From Paraburkholderia tropica (lineage in GTDB: Bacteria > Pseudomonadota > Gammaproteobacteria > Burkholderiales > Burkholderiaceae), in NCBI RefSeq assembly GCF_914484835.1, contig NZ_CAJZAR010000002.1:405-64404 (forward strand): 64,000 nucleotides of DNA. Direction: 5' to 3'. Positions 1-9,920 of the stretch are shown here, one piece after another. How positions within the stretch are numbered: the first letter of the stretch is position 1; each line of letters begins with the position of its first letter. The notes under the pieces are model-generated. The model saw only the letters and a list, made by a program, of their open reading frames with translations. It searched no databases and was not told the DNA's origin. Position numbers and translations under genes: made by a program.

Positions 1-1
1 T

Positions 2-1780
2 GCGTTCGTGGCCTACGACAACGCTTCGAAGGGCGCGGTCACGCTCGGCGGCAAGGACGCCAGCACGGCGGTATCGATCCACAACGTGGCAAACGGCATT
101 GCAGACGCCGACGCCATCAACGTCGCGCAGTTGAAGGCGGCGGGTCTGGGCTTCGATACGTCGGGTAACGTCACGAATGCGTTTGTGGCCTACGACGACA
201 GCACGAAGGGTTCGGTCACGCTCGGCGGCTCCGGTTCGACTAAGCCAGTGGCGCTGCATAACGTGGCCAATGCCACTTCGGACAACGACGCCATCAACAT
301 GGCACAGTTGAAGGCGGCGGGTCTGAACTTCGATACGTCGGGCAACGTGGTCAACGGCTTCGTCGCTTACGACGACGGCACGAAGAGCTCGGTGACGTTC
401 GGCGGCGTTGGGGCAACCTCCGCGGTCGTGCTGCACAACGTGGCGAACGGCAAGCTGGACAACGACGCGATCAACGTCGCGCAGTTGAAGGCAGCAGGCC
501 TGAACTTCGACACGTCGGGCAACGTGGTCAACGGCTTCGTCGCTTACGACGACGGTACGAAGAGCTCGGTGACGCTCGGCGGTGTCGGTTCGACCACGCC
601 GGTCGCGCTGCATAACGTCGCAAACGCCACGCAAGCCAACGATGCGGTGAACCTCACGCAGCTTCAGGCGATGGGTGCGATCGTCGACACGTCGGGTAAC
701 GTGACGAACGCGTTCGTGGCGTACGACGATGCGTCGAAGACCTCCGTCACGCTCGGCGGCGTCGGATCGACCAAGCCGGTCGTGATCCACAATGTTGCTG
801 CGGGAGCGGTTTCCGTGAGCAGCACCGATGCGGTGAACGGCTCGCAGGTCTACGGGCTGGCTTCGAGTGTCGCTGACGCGCTGGGTGGCGGTTCGAGCGT
901 TGATGGGGAAGGCAAGATTAAGCCGCCGACCTACAGCATTGGCGGCAATACCTACAACAACGTCGGCGGTGCACTGACGAACATCGATACCCGTGTTTCG
1001 ACGCTGGAAGGGAATGTGACGCAAGTCATGGGCCAGGCCGCCAATGCGGTGCAGTACGACAGCTCGGCGCATGACAAGGTCACGCTCGGCGGCACCGGCA
1101 CCTCCACGACGGTGAAGCTGACCAACCTTGCGGATGGCGACATTTCGTCCGCATCGAGCACCGACGCGGTTACGGGCGGTCAGTTGTACGCCACGAACAA
1201 GAGCATCGCGGACCTGAACCAGGCAGTCCAGAACATCGGCGATTCGACTTCGCCGTATGTCGCGGTCAACTCGACGAGCGGTCCGGCTGCGGCAACGGGC
1301 AGCAGCTCGATCGCGATGGGCGGCGGGGCGAACGCCTCGGGCCAGAACTCGACGGCGATCGGCGACAAGGCGTCGGCCACGGCTACTAACTCGGTCGCGC
1401 TGGGTGCGAACTCGGTGGCGAATCAGGAGAACACCGTGTCGGTCGGTTCGGCGGGCAGCGAGCGCCGGATCACGAACGTCGACGATGGCAAGGCAGGCAC
1501 AGACGCCGTCAACATGCGCCAGTTCCAGGCGGGTATGACGGAGATGCAGCGCAACGCCTACGGCGGTATCGCGGCGGCCTCCGCGCTGACGATGATTCCG
1601 GACGTCGATCAGGGCAAGACCATTGCAGTGGGCATCGGTACCGCCAACTACAAGGGCTACCAGGCGACGGCGCTCGGTCTCTCGGCACGCGTGACCCAGA
1701 ACCTCAAGGTCAAGATGGGTGCGGGTTACAGCGCGGGCGGCGACACCACGTGGGGCGGCGGTATGTCCTACCAGTGGTAA
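2..1780 (+). CDS. Trimeric autotransporter adhesin (YadA-like), C-terminal part
   Basis: This is the 3' part of a surface adhesin gene; the 5' end lies outside the window, leaving 592 residues. The visible part opens with 59-residue stalk repeats, each starting near FVAYDD and ending in an AQLKAAGL / FDTSGNV segment, at residues about 1, 60, 119, 178 and 237; the fifth diverges into an SSTDAVNGSQ neck. A diverged repeat follows near residue 345. YadA/Hep_Hag head motifs of the form NSxAxG occur at about 434-475 and an SSTDAV/GTDAVN neck lies before the membrane anchor. The last 72 residues, from GGIAAASAL to the C-terminal aromatic Trp, form the four-strand YadA anchor that trimerises in the outer membrane. 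The family mediates adhesion to host cells, matrix or other bacteria. The ligand cannot be inferred. A terminator follows at 1888. Confidence 0.93.
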   Translation, partial: AFVAYDNASKGAVTLGGKDASTAVSIHNVANGIADADAINVAQLKAAGLGFDTSGNVTNAFVAYDDSTKGSVTLGGSGSTKPVALHNVANATSDNDAINMAQLKAAGLNFDTSGNVVNGFVAYDDGTKSSVTFGGVGATSAVVLHNVANGKLDNDAINVAQLKAAGLNFDTSGNVVNGFVAYDDGTKSSVTLGGVGSTTPVALHNVANATQANDAVNLTQLQAMGAIVDTSGNVTNAFVAYDDASKTSVTLGGVGSTKPVVIHNVAAGAVSVSSTDAVNGSQVYGLASSVADALGGGSSVDGEGKIKPPTYSIGGNTYNNVGGALTNIDTRVSTLEGNVTQVMGQAANAVQYDSSAHDKVTLGGTGTSTTVKLTNLADGDISSASSTDAVTGGQLYATNKSIADLNQAVQNIGDSTSPYVAVNSTSGPAAATGSSSIAMGGGANASGQNSTAIGDKASATATNSVALGANSVANQENTVSVGSAGSERRITNVDDGKAGTDAVNMRQFQAGMTEMQRNAYGGIAAASALTMIPDVDQGKTIAVGIGTANYKGYQATALGLSARVTQNLKVKMGAGYSAGGDTTWGGGMSYQW

Positions 1781-1887
1781 GCGTCTGACGGTGAGAGAGG
1801 AAGCGGGGCCGCAAGCTCGCTTCTTCTCGACCCCGGTTCAGTCGGAGCGTGGGGCAGCGGATCGCCCGGCACGCCAGGCTCAAAAGC

Positions 1888-1919
1888 AAAGCGGACTCCC
1901 TCGGGAGTCCGCTTTTTTT
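1888..1919. terminator. Bidirectional intrinsic terminator between the adhesin and hexR
   Basis: A perfect 10-bp stem (GCGGACTCCC with GGGAGTCCGC) has a two-base loop and is followed by seven T residues on the plus strand, with A residues on the other side. It separates the plus-strand adhesin gene from the minus-strand hexR gene and can serve both. Confidence 0.85.
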
Positions 1920-1961
1920 ATTGCGCGACGTTTCTGGACGTGACGGACTTCTGCCCGCGTT

Positions 1962-2819
1962 TTATCCGTTCGCGTCGAGCCTGCGCCGATCGATGATGTC
2001 CTTCGCACCAGCGAGCTTTTCCGCGAGTTCCGGGCCGCGCTGCAGCGCGACGCCCACCGCCAGGATGTCGCCGATCGCGAGGTGCGAGGTGCGCGAGGTC
2101 ATCGGCGAAAAGACATCGGTGTCTTCGTCCACGTTCGCGTGCAGGCCGACGCTCGCGAGGCGCGCAAGCGGCGAGGTGCCGTGGGTGATCGCGATCACCT
2201 TCGCGCCGCGGTCGAGCGCGGTGCGGGCGGCGTCCACCACGTCGCGCGTGCGTCCCGTATTCGAAATGGCGACAACCACGTCGCCGGGCCCGAGCAAGGC
2301 CGCCGACATCAGGAACGTATGCGGGTCCGAGTAGGCCACGCTCGGCATGCCCAGACGGAAAAACTTGTGCTGCATGTCCTGCGCCGCGATGCCCGAACCG
2401 CCCGCGCCGTAGAACTCGATGCGCGCTGCTTTCGCGAGCAGGTCGATCGCGGCGCCGAGCGCGTCGGTCGAGAGATTGTTGCGTACCTGTAGCAGTGCGC
2501 CGATGGTGCGTTCGAGCACCTTGGCCGCGACGCCGGGCACGGGCTCGTCCGGGCTCACGTCGCGGTAGACGGCGGGCAGGGCGCTCGGCAGATCGCCGGC
2601 CACGGCTTGCGCGAGCCGGATCTTGAACTCGCGGAAGCCCGAGAAGCCCAGCGCGTGACAGAAACGCGCGATGGTCGGCTGGCTCACGCCGGCACGCTGG
2701 GCAACTTCGGTCATCGAAAGGTCGAGCAATTCGCGCGGCGCGTCGACGATGTAATCGGCGAGCTTGCGCTCGGAGGGTCGCAATTGCTCGCGGATAGCCT
2801 TCACCTGGGACAGCAGCAT
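1962..2819 (-). CDS. hexR: MurR/RpiR-family transcriptional regulator HexR
   Basis: This is a DNA-binding repressor of hexose and Entner-Doudoroff metabolism. In this family the C-terminal sugar isomerase (SIS) domain binds KDPG, which releases the protein from DNA. The 285-residue product has an N-terminal RpiR helix-turn-helix (about 1-75, including MTEVAQRAGVSQPTIARFC) and a SIS domain (about 115-245, with FYGAGGSG and ISNTGRT phosphosugar-binding loops). I chose the ATG at 2819 over the in-frame ATG at 2867 because a promoter (TTGTAC, 16 bp, TATAGT) predicts transcription starting near 2846, inside the longer reading frame, and because the resulting N-terminus MLLSQVKAIREQLRPSERK aligns with the usual HexR start. 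The gene is divergent from edd, and a HexR-type operator overlaps its own -35 box, suggesting autorepression. The symbol rests on this context and on the domain order. Confidence 0.9.
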   Translation of the reverse strand: MLLSQVKAIREQLRPSERKLADYIVDAPRELLDLSMTEVAQRAGVSQPTIARFCHALGFSGFREFKIRLAQAVAGDLPSALPAVYRDVSPDEPVPGVAAKVLERTIGALLQVRNNLSTDALGAAIDLLAKAARIEFYGAGGSGIAAQDMQHKFFRLGMPSVAYSDPHTFLMSAALLGPGDVVVAISNTGRTRDVVDAARTALDRGAKVIAITHGTSPLARLASVGLHANVDEDTDVFSPMTSRTSHLAIGDILAVGVALQRGPELAEKLAGAKDIIDRRRLDANG

Positions 2820-2852
2820 CGGGAAACTCGCACTATGCTGAAAGATCTGTGG

Positions 2853-2880
2853 ACTATAGCGGATCATGGGTCATGTACAA
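2853..2880 (-). promoter_or_regulatory. Predicted hexR promoter
   Basis: Read on the minus strand, a -35 box TTGTAC (2880-2875), a 16-bp spacer and a -10 box TATAGT (2858-2853) point toward hexR. The -35 box lies inside the HexR-like palindrome at 2874-2888, so the regulator would occlude its own promoter. The predicted start site near 2846 favours the downstream start codon at 2819. Confidence 0.6.
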
Positions 2881-2888
2881 AAACTACA
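2874..2888. promoter_or_regulatory. HexR-type operator, hexR side
   Basis: The sequence TGTACAAAAACTACA matches the known HexR consensus of TGTA and TACA arms around an AT-rich centre. It overlaps the predicted hexR -35 box. Confidence 0.7.
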
Positions 2889-2996
2889 GAATCTTGATCG
2901 AGGGCGCAATCCGGGGTTGTCCCGGATCGGATGAAATCGAGCTAAATAGCGGTTTTTACAGCGCTTGCACCATTCGATCCCAGGGCAAAACCGGGA

Positions 2997-3025
2997 TTGC
3001 GACCGTGTAGTTTTTCTACTAACAT
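2997..3025 (+). promoter_or_regulatory. Predicted edd promoter with overlapping HexR-type operator
   Basis: A -35-like TTGCGA (2997-3002) and a -10-like TAACAT (3020-3025) are 17 bp apart. Between them lies TGTAGTTTTTCTACT (3006-3020), a HexR-like palindrome with one mismatch in the last arm base. Binding in the spacer would block RNA polymerase at the edd-eda promoter. This is inferred from sequence only. Confidence 0.6.
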
Positions 3026-3096
3026 CGCGCCATCGCTGTTTGGACCGCGTGATGTGTCCCCGAGCGCCCGCGCGAGATAACAAGGAAGGAGATTCG

Positions 3097-4989
3097 ATGG
3101 TTTCCCCGCATTCGCAGTTGATGAAGGTCACGCAACGCGTGATCGAGCGCAGCAAGCCGACGCGCGAGGCCTATCTCGCGCGCATCACGGCGGCGCAAGA
3201 CCGTTTCCCGGCACGCGGCGCGCTGTCGTGCGCGAATCTCGCCCACGGTTTCGCCGGTCTCGAAGGGCGCGACAAGTTCGCCATCAAGGCGATCCGCGAA
3301 CCGAACATCGGCATCGTCTCGTCCTACAACGAGATGCTCTCGGCCCACGCGCCCTACAAGGATTTCCCCGACATCATCAAGAAGGCGGCCCGCGAAGGCG
3401 GCGGCGTCGCGCAATTCGCGGGCGGCGTGCCGGCGATGTGCGACGGCGTCACGCAGGGCAATGCCGGCATGGAGCTGTCGCTGTTCTCGCGCGAAGTGAT
3501 CGCGATGAGCACGGCGGTCGCGCTCACGCACAACATGTTCGACGCGGCGCTGTGCCTCGGCGTGTGCGACAAGATCGTGCCTGGCCTCTTGATTGGCGCG
3601 CTGCAATTCGGCCATCTGCCGACGATCTTCGTGCCCGCCGGTCCGATGACGAGCGGTATCTCGAACGACGACAAGGCCAAGGTCCGCCAGAAGTTCGCGA
3701 CCGGCCAGTGCGATCGCGACGCGCTGCTCGAATCCGAAGCCGCCGCGTATCACGGCCACGGCACCTGCACGTTCTACGGCACGGCCAACAGCAATCAGAT
3801 GCTGATGGAAGTGATGGGCCTGCATCTGCCGGGTTCGGCGTTCATCCATCCGCATACGCCGCTGCGCGACGAGCTGACTGCTGCCGCTGCGCGCCGCGTG
3901 CTCGAACTGACGGTCGAGCGCGGCAACTACACGCCGATCGGCCATGTGGTCGACGAAAAGTCCGTGATCAACGGCATCGTCGCGCTGATGGCGACGGGCG
4001 GTTCGACCAACCACACGCTGCACCTCGTGGCGATGGCCCGCGCGGCGGGCATCCTGATCGACTGGAACGATTTCGACGAGCTGTCGGCGGCCGTGCCGCT
4101 GCTCGCGCGCGTCTATCCGAACGGCAAGGCCGACGTGAACCACTTCCACGCGGCGGGCGGCATCGCCTTCCTCGTGCGCGAACTGCTCGACGGCGGTCTG
4201 CTGCATGAAGACGTGAAGACGGTGGCGGGCGAAGGTCTGCGTCACTACACCGAGGAGCCGAAGCTGCTCGACGGCAAGCTCACGTGGGTCCCGGCGGTGG
4301 AAAAGAGCGCCGATGACGCCGTGCTGCGTCCGCTCGCCACGCCGTTCCAGCCGGACGGCGGCCTGCGTCTCATGCAAGGCAAGCTGGGCCGCGGCGTCAT
4401 CAAGGTCTCGGCGGTTGCGCCGCAGCATCGCAAGCTGAGCGCGCCCGCGATCGTGTTCGATTCGCAGGAAGCGGTGCAGGAAGCGTTCGACCGCGGCGAG
4501 CTGGAGCGCGATTTCGTGGCTGTCGTGCGCTTCCAGGGCGCGCGCGCCAACGGCATGCCGGAGCTGCACCGCCTCACGCCGCTGCTCGGCGTGCTGCAGG
4601 ACAAGGGTTTCCACGTCGCACTGGTGACCGACGGGCGCATGTCGGGCGCGTCGGGCAAGGTGCCGGCCGTGATCCACGTGTCGCCGGAAACGCTGCTGCA
4701 CGGCCCGATCGGCAAGGTGCGCGATGGCGATACGATCGTGATCGATGCGGAACGCGGCGTGCTCGACATCGAAGTCGATGCAGCCGAATGGGACGCGCGC
4801 CCGGTCGCGCAGCCCGCGCATCAGGAAAGCAATGAAGTGGGCTTCGGCCGCGAGCTGTTCGGCGTGTTCCGCGCCGCCGCGGCCCCGGCCGAGCTGGGCG
4901 CGACGGTGTTCGGCCCGCTCGTCGGCGAAGTGCCGGCCGGCGCGGCGGCCGCGCAGCCCGCGCACGCGTCGCAGACCGCGAACGCCTGA
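3097..4989 (+). CDS. edd: Phosphogluconate dehydratase (6-phosphogluconate dehydratase)
   Basis: The enzyme dehydrates 6-phosphogluconate to 2-keto-3-deoxy-6-phosphogluconate (KDPG), the first dedicated Entner-Doudoroff step, in the cytoplasm. The 630-residue protein belongs to the IlvD/Edd family. It carries both family signatures: CDKIVPG with the preceding CLGV cysteine that helps bind the iron-sulfur cluster, and [14 protein letters not shown] near the C-terminus; [13 protein letters not shown] is also visible. The length fits Edd (about 600-630) rather than IlvD (about 560). An upstream in-frame ATG exists at 2965, but it lies before the predicted promoter; the ATG at 3097 has the ribosome-binding site AAGGAAGGAG at proper distance. 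eda follows 68 bp downstream in the same direction. The C-terminal tail (about 25 residues) is Ala/Gly/Pro rich and probably not catalytic. Confidence 0.96.
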   Translation: MVSPHSQLMKVTQRVIERSKPTREAYLARITAAQDRFPARGALSCANLAHGFAGLEGRDKFAIKAIREPNIGIVSSYNEMLSAHAPYKDFPDIIKKAAREGGGVAQFAGGVPAMCDGVTQGNAGMELSLFSREVIAMSTAVALTHNMFDAALCLGVCDKIVPGLLIGALQFGHLPTIFVPAGPMTSGISNDDKAKVRQKFATGQCDRDALLESEAAAYHGHGTCTFYGTANSNQMLMEVMGLHLPGSAFIHPHTPLRDELTAAAARRVLELTVERGNYTPIGHVVDEKSVINGIVALMATGGSTNHTLHLVAMARAAGILIDWNDFDELSAAVPLLARVYPNGKADVNHFHAAGGIAFLVRELLDGGLLHEDVKTVAGEGLRHYTEEPKLLDGKLTWVPAVEKSADDAVLRPLATPFQPDGGLRLMQGKLGRGVIKVSAVAPQHRKLSAPAIVFDSQEAVQEAFDRGELERDFVAVVRFQGARANGMPELHRLTPLLGVLQDKGFHVALVTDGRMSGASGKVPAVIHVSPETLLHGPIGKVRDGDTIVIDAERGVLDIEVDAAEWDARPVAQPAHQESNEVGFGRELFGVFRAAAAPAELGATVFGPLVGEVPAGAAAAQPAHASQTANA

Positions 4990-5057
4990 GTGGCCCACGC
5001 AACGTCACAGCGACGCTGCAACGCAACGAACTGAATTCATCATCAAGGAGCCTGAAC

Positions 5058-5699
5058 ATGGCACAAAGCACGGTGGCCGACATTGTCCGCCTCGGCCCGG
5101 TGATTCCGGTGCTGGCCTTCGAGACGCCCGAGCAGGGCGAGCACGTTTCGCGCGCGCTGCACGCGGGCGGCGTGAAGGTGCTGGAAATCACGCTGCGCAC
5201 CAAGGCCGGTCTCGAAGCGATCGAACGCGCGTCGCAGATCGCGCCAGATATCGCCGTCGGTGTCGGCACGATCACCAAGCCCGAGCATTGCGCGCTGGCG
5301 AAGAAGGCGGGCGCGACGTTCGGCGTGTCGCCGGGCCTCACGCGCGAGATCCATCAGGCGTCGCTCGACGCGGGTCTGCCGCTGCTGCCGGGCGTCATGA
5401 CGCCGACCGACATCATCGTCGCGATGGAACTCGGTTACGAGATCGTCAAGTTCTTCCCGGCGGTGCCGGCGGGCGGCCTGAACATGCTGCAGGCGTTCCA
5501 CGGCCCGTTCCCGACGCTCAAGTTCTGCCCGACGGGTGGCATCAGTGCCGAAACCGCGCCGAACTTCCTCGCGCTGCCCAACGTGGTCTGCGTGGGCGGC
5601 TCGTGGCTCACGCCGAAGGCCGCGCTTGCCGCGCAGGACTGGGCCGAAGTCACGCGCCTCGCGCGCGCCGCGAGCGAGCTGTCGCGTCCGGTGGCTTGA
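5058..5699 (+). CDS. eda: KDPG aldolase (2-dehydro-3-deoxy-phosphogluconate aldolase)
   Basis: This aldolase cleaves KDPG into pyruvate and glyceraldehyde 3-phosphate, completing the Entner-Doudoroff pathway begun by the adjacent edd. The 213-residue protein has the class I KDPG aldolase layout: the catalytic Glu in LEITLRT (about residue 43), Arg47, the phosphate and pyruvate loop PGVMTPTDI, and the Schiff-base Lys131 in the KFFPA motif. Length and spacing of these residues match the E. coli enzyme. An AAGGAGC ribosome-binding site precedes the ATG. It is almost certainly co-transcribed with edd and therefore under HexR control. No terminator with a T-run is visible immediately downstream. 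Confidence 0.96.
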   Translation: MAQSTVADIVRLGPVIPVLAFETPEQGEHVSRALHAGGVKVLEITLRTKAGLEAIERASQIAPDIAVGVGTITKPEHCALAKKAGATFGVSPGLTREIHQASLDAGLPLLPGVMTPTDIIVAMELGYEIVKFFPAVPAGGLNMLQAFHGPFPTLKFCPTGGISAETAPNFLALPNVVCVGGSWLTPKAALAAQDWAEVTRLARAASELSRPVA

Positions 5700-6210
5700 G
5701 GCGTCCGCTCGATCGACGAGGAAAGGCAACTAACTGAGAATTGATGGCGAAGGATTGAGCGTCCACGGACGACGGATGCAGCCGCCCGCCGCGCGATGGG
5801 CGTCCTGATGTGGCACCTTATAGCGTTTCGGTGCGCTAAATAAGGTGTCGATCATCAGCGACGAGCGCGATGGGCCGGGTGCGCCGCACGGCTCATCGAG
5901 CCCGGCGGTTCGGCGGCGGTTTCGACCGCGGTTTCCACCGCTGTTCCCACCACGGCCTGCGCCGCCGTCCACGCCGCGCTTTCCGTGATTTCGCATCGTG
6001 TTTTCACGAGCCGCGCAGGCCGCGCCCGGAAGGGCGTACGCCTTGCGCGGCTCGCTCGTCTTTCGAGCAGACAACCCTGAAAGTCGTTATAACCTCTACA
6101 ATCCCGGCCCGGCGACGGCCGACCCCCTGCGTGTTCCGCGCGCGCGTTTTTCAAGATGCGCCAGGCGCGGCGGCGCGGGGATACCGAACAACTACCTGGA
6201 GAGGAGCCTC
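5700..6210. other. Intergenic region eda-gluconate permease (511 bp)
   Basis: No convincing gene is present; the open frames here are GC-driven and lack ribosome-binding sites. The clearest structure is an inverted repeat at 5814-5847 (arms CACCTTAT and ATAAGGTG, with inner AGCG/CGCT pairing), without a T-run. A -10-like TACAAT lies at 6097-6102, but no good -35 box accompanies it. The end of the region holds the GGAGAGGAG ribosome-binding site of the permease. I saw no HexR-type palindrome here by eye. Confidence 0.6.
5814..5847. repeat. Inverted repeat, possible operator
   Basis: Eight-base arms CACCTTAT (5814-5821) and ATAAGGTG (5840-5847) enclose a further AGCG/CGCT pair. There is no poly-T tract, so it looks more like a protein-binding site or an RNA hairpin than a terminator. 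It sits about 365 bp upstream of the gluconate permease and 115 bp after eda. Confidence 0.45.
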
Positions 6211-7572
6211 ATGGGAGTGGCCCACGGCAGTTCGCTGCTGATTTACGCGCTCGTCGCGATTGCCGCGCTGATCCTGATGATCACGCGTTTCAAGGTGTAC
6301 CCGTTTCTGGTCCTGATCATCGTTTCGCTGCTGCTCGGCCTCGCCGTCGGCATGCCGATGGATCAGATCGTCAAGTCGTTCGAAACCGGCAACGGCAATA
6401 CGCTCGGCCACATCGCGATCGTGGTCGGTCTTGGCACGATGCTCGGCAAGATGATGGCCGAGTCGGGCGGCGCCGAGCGCATCGCCACCACGCTGATACG
6501 CTGGTTCGGCGAGAAGAACATCCACTGGGCGATGATGTGCGTGGCCGTGATCGTCGGCCTGCCCGTGTTCTTCGAAGTCGGTTTCGTGCTGCTGATTCCG
6601 ATCGCGTTCAACGTCGCCAAGCGCACCGGCAAGTCGCTGCTGCTGATCGGCCTGCCGATGGTCGCGGGCCTGTCGGTCGTGCACGGCCTGATTCCGCCGC
6701 ACCCGGCCGCGCTGCTGGCCGTGCAGGCGTATCACGCCGACATCGGCAAGACCATCGCGTACGGTCTGATCGTCGGGATTCCGACCGCGATCGTCGCCGG
6801 TCCGCTGTTCGCGTTGTTCATCCATCGCTTCATCAAGCTGCCGGAAAACAATCCGCTTTCCGCGCAGTTCGTGAGCAAGGCCGATCCGAAGCCCGATAGC
6901 GAACTGCCGAGCTTCGGCATCACGCTGTTCACGATCCTGCTGCCGGTGATCCTGATGCTGATCGGCTCGTGGGCCGACCTCGTGTTCACGCCGAAGACGG
7001 TGCCGAACAATCTGTTGCATTTCGTCGGCACCTCCGATGTCGCGCTGCTGATCGCCGTGCTGGTAAGCTTCTGGACCTTCGGTGCGCAACGCGGCTTCAA
7101 TCGCGAGCAGATCCAGAAGTTCTGCGGCGACTGCCTCGCGCCGATCGCCGGCATCACGCTGATCGTGGGCGCGGGCGGCGGTTTCGGCCGCGTGCTGATG
7201 GACAGCGGCGTCTCGAAGCAGATCGTCGAACTCGCGCAGACGGCGCATCTGTCACCGCTTCTGCTCGGCTGGCTGGTCGCCGCGCTGATCCGTCTCGCGA
7301 CGGGCTCGGCCACGGTCGCGATGACCACCGCGTGCGGCATCGTCGCGCCGATCGCCTCGGCGGCCGGCGTCACGGTTCAGCCGGAACTGCTCGTGCTTGC
7401 CACGGGTTCGGGCTCGCTGATCTTCTCGCACGTCAACGACGGCGGATTCTGGCTGATCAAGGAATATTTCGGCATGACCGTGGGTCAGACGTTCAAGACC
7501 TGGTCGCTGCTGGAGACCATCATTTCGCTGCTGGGCCTCGGACTGACGTTCGCGCTCTCGGCAGTGGTGTAA
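6211..7572 (+). CDS. GntP-family gluconate:H+ symporter
   Basis: This is an inner-membrane permease, predicted to import gluconate (or a related sugar acid) with protons. The 453-residue protein is hydrophobic throughout, with about 12-14 membrane segments beginning at LLIYALVAIAALILMI. Family features are visible: the GLGTMLGKMMAESGGAERIA and GLPVFFEVGFVLLIPI regions, HGLIPPHPA, and the C-terminal ATGSATVAM and HVNDGGFWLIKEYFGM segments. Two upstream in-frame starts are possible, but the ATG at 6211 follows a strong GGAGAGGAG site. gntK begins 67 bp downstream, so the pair would import and phosphorylate gluconate to 6-phosphogluconate, feeding Edd-Eda. GntP-family members also take up idonate or fructuronate, so substrate assignment rests on context. 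Confidence 0.93.
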   Translation: MGVAHGSSLLIYALVAIAALILMITRFKVYPFLVLIIVSLLLGLAVGMPMDQIVKSFETGNGNTLGHIAIVVGLGTMLGKMMAESGGAERIATTLIRWFGEKNIHWAMMCVAVIVGLPVFFEVGFVLLIPIAFNVAKRTGKSLLLIGLPMVAGLSVVHGLIPPHPAALLAVQAYHADIGKTIAYGLIVGIPTAIVAGPLFALFIHRFIKLPENNPLSAQFVSKADPKPDSELPSFGITLFTILLPVILMLIGSWADLVFTPKTVPNNLLHFVGTSDVALLIAVLVSFWTFGAQRGFNREQIQKFCGDCLAPIAGITLIVGAGGGFGRVLMDSGVSKQIVELAQTAHLSPLLLGWLVAALIRLATGSATVAMTTACGIVAPIASAAGVTVQPELLVLATGSGSLIFSHVNDGGFWLIKEYFGMTVGQTFKTWSLLETIISLLGLGLTFALSAVV

Positions 7573-7639
7573 CAGGCAATTTTGCATGAGGCGGCACGCG
7601 GCGCTTACGCCGCGGCGGCCGCCGACTGAGGAGCAGTAG

Positions 7640-8143
7640 ATGATTCTGATTGCAATGGGCGTGTCGGGCGCCGGCAAGACGCGCATCGGCGAGATGCTGG
7701 CCGAGCGCCTCCAGTGCACCTTCACCGACGGCGACGCTTTCCACAGCGAAGCCAACAAGAAGAAGATGCACGACGGCAATCCGCTCACCGACGACGACCG
7801 CTGGCCGTGGCTGCGCACGATCCGCGCCGCCATCGAGGAAAAGCAGCGCGCGCACGAGACGGCCGTGTTCACGTGCTCGTCGCTCAAGCGCTCGTACCGC
7901 GACATCCTGCGCGGCGGCGATCATGACGTCGTGTTCGTCTATCTGCACGGCTCGTACGAGGTGCTGCACGAGCGCCTCGCCACGCGCACCGGCCACTTCT
8001 TCGATCCGTCGCTGTTGCAAAGCCAGCTCGACACGCTCGAAGTGCCGGGCGCCGACGAAGCGATCCAGGTGAGCATCGAGCTCACGCCCGAACAGATCGT
8101 CGACGACGTGCTCAAGCAGCTGGAAACGCGCCGCGCGGGTTGA
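7640..8143 (+). CDS. gntK: Gluconokinase
   Basis: The kinase phosphorylates gluconate with ATP to 6-phosphogluconate in the cytoplasm. The 167-residue protein has the short P-loop kinase form typical of GntK: a Walker A motif GVSGAGKT at residues 7-14, the DGDAFHSEANKKKM substrate region, and the CSSLKRSYRDILR segment. It follows the GntP permease in the same direction and completes the route from external gluconate to the Entner-Doudoroff pathway. A ribosome-binding sequence GAGGAG lies just upstream of the ATG. The operon ends at a strong terminator at 8186. Confidence 0.96.
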   Translation: MILIAMGVSGAGKTRIGEMLAERLQCTFTDGDAFHSEANKKKMHDGNPLTDDDRWPWLRTIRAAIEEKQRAHETAVFTCSSLKRSYRDILRGGDHDVVFVYLHGSYEVLHERLATRTGHFFDPSLLQSQLDTLEVPGADEAIQVSIELTPEQIVDDVLKQLETRRAG

Positions 8144-8185
8144 TTCGCGCGGTTCGTCGCCGCATGCCGATCAAGGCGTGCGGAT

Positions 8186-8220
8186 AAAAAAAGCCCCGGC
8201 TTCGAACCGGGGCTTTTTGT
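8186..8220. terminator. Bidirectional terminator between gntK and purB
   Basis: The stem GCCCCGG/CCGGGGC is extended by A:T pairs and flanked by six A residues on one side and five T residues on the other. It lies between two convergent genes and can end both transcripts. Confidence 0.88.
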
Positions 8221-8257
8221 TGGGCGGCGCGCAAAACGCGCTGACCCACGAATGCGC

Positions 8258-9826
<1,569 letters not shown>

Positions 9827-9920
9827 TCAGAGTTTCGGAACTGTCTGACAGACATCGGCCGGGGCGGGGCATACGGTAAGTGGGTCGGCAGCCTTCGCTG
9901 CTTCTCGATTCCCGATCCGC

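Noticed and set aside
2..886. Regular 177-bp repeats considered as a CRISPR-like or satellite array
   Set aside because: The repeats are in frame, encode adhesin stalk modules and have no unique spacers.
3019..4998. A 659-codon open frame on the minus strand opposite edd
   Set aside because: Its product is Arg/His/Ala-rich without any domain, it lies antisense to a clearly conserved enzyme, and such frames are expected from the codon bias of GC-rich genomes.
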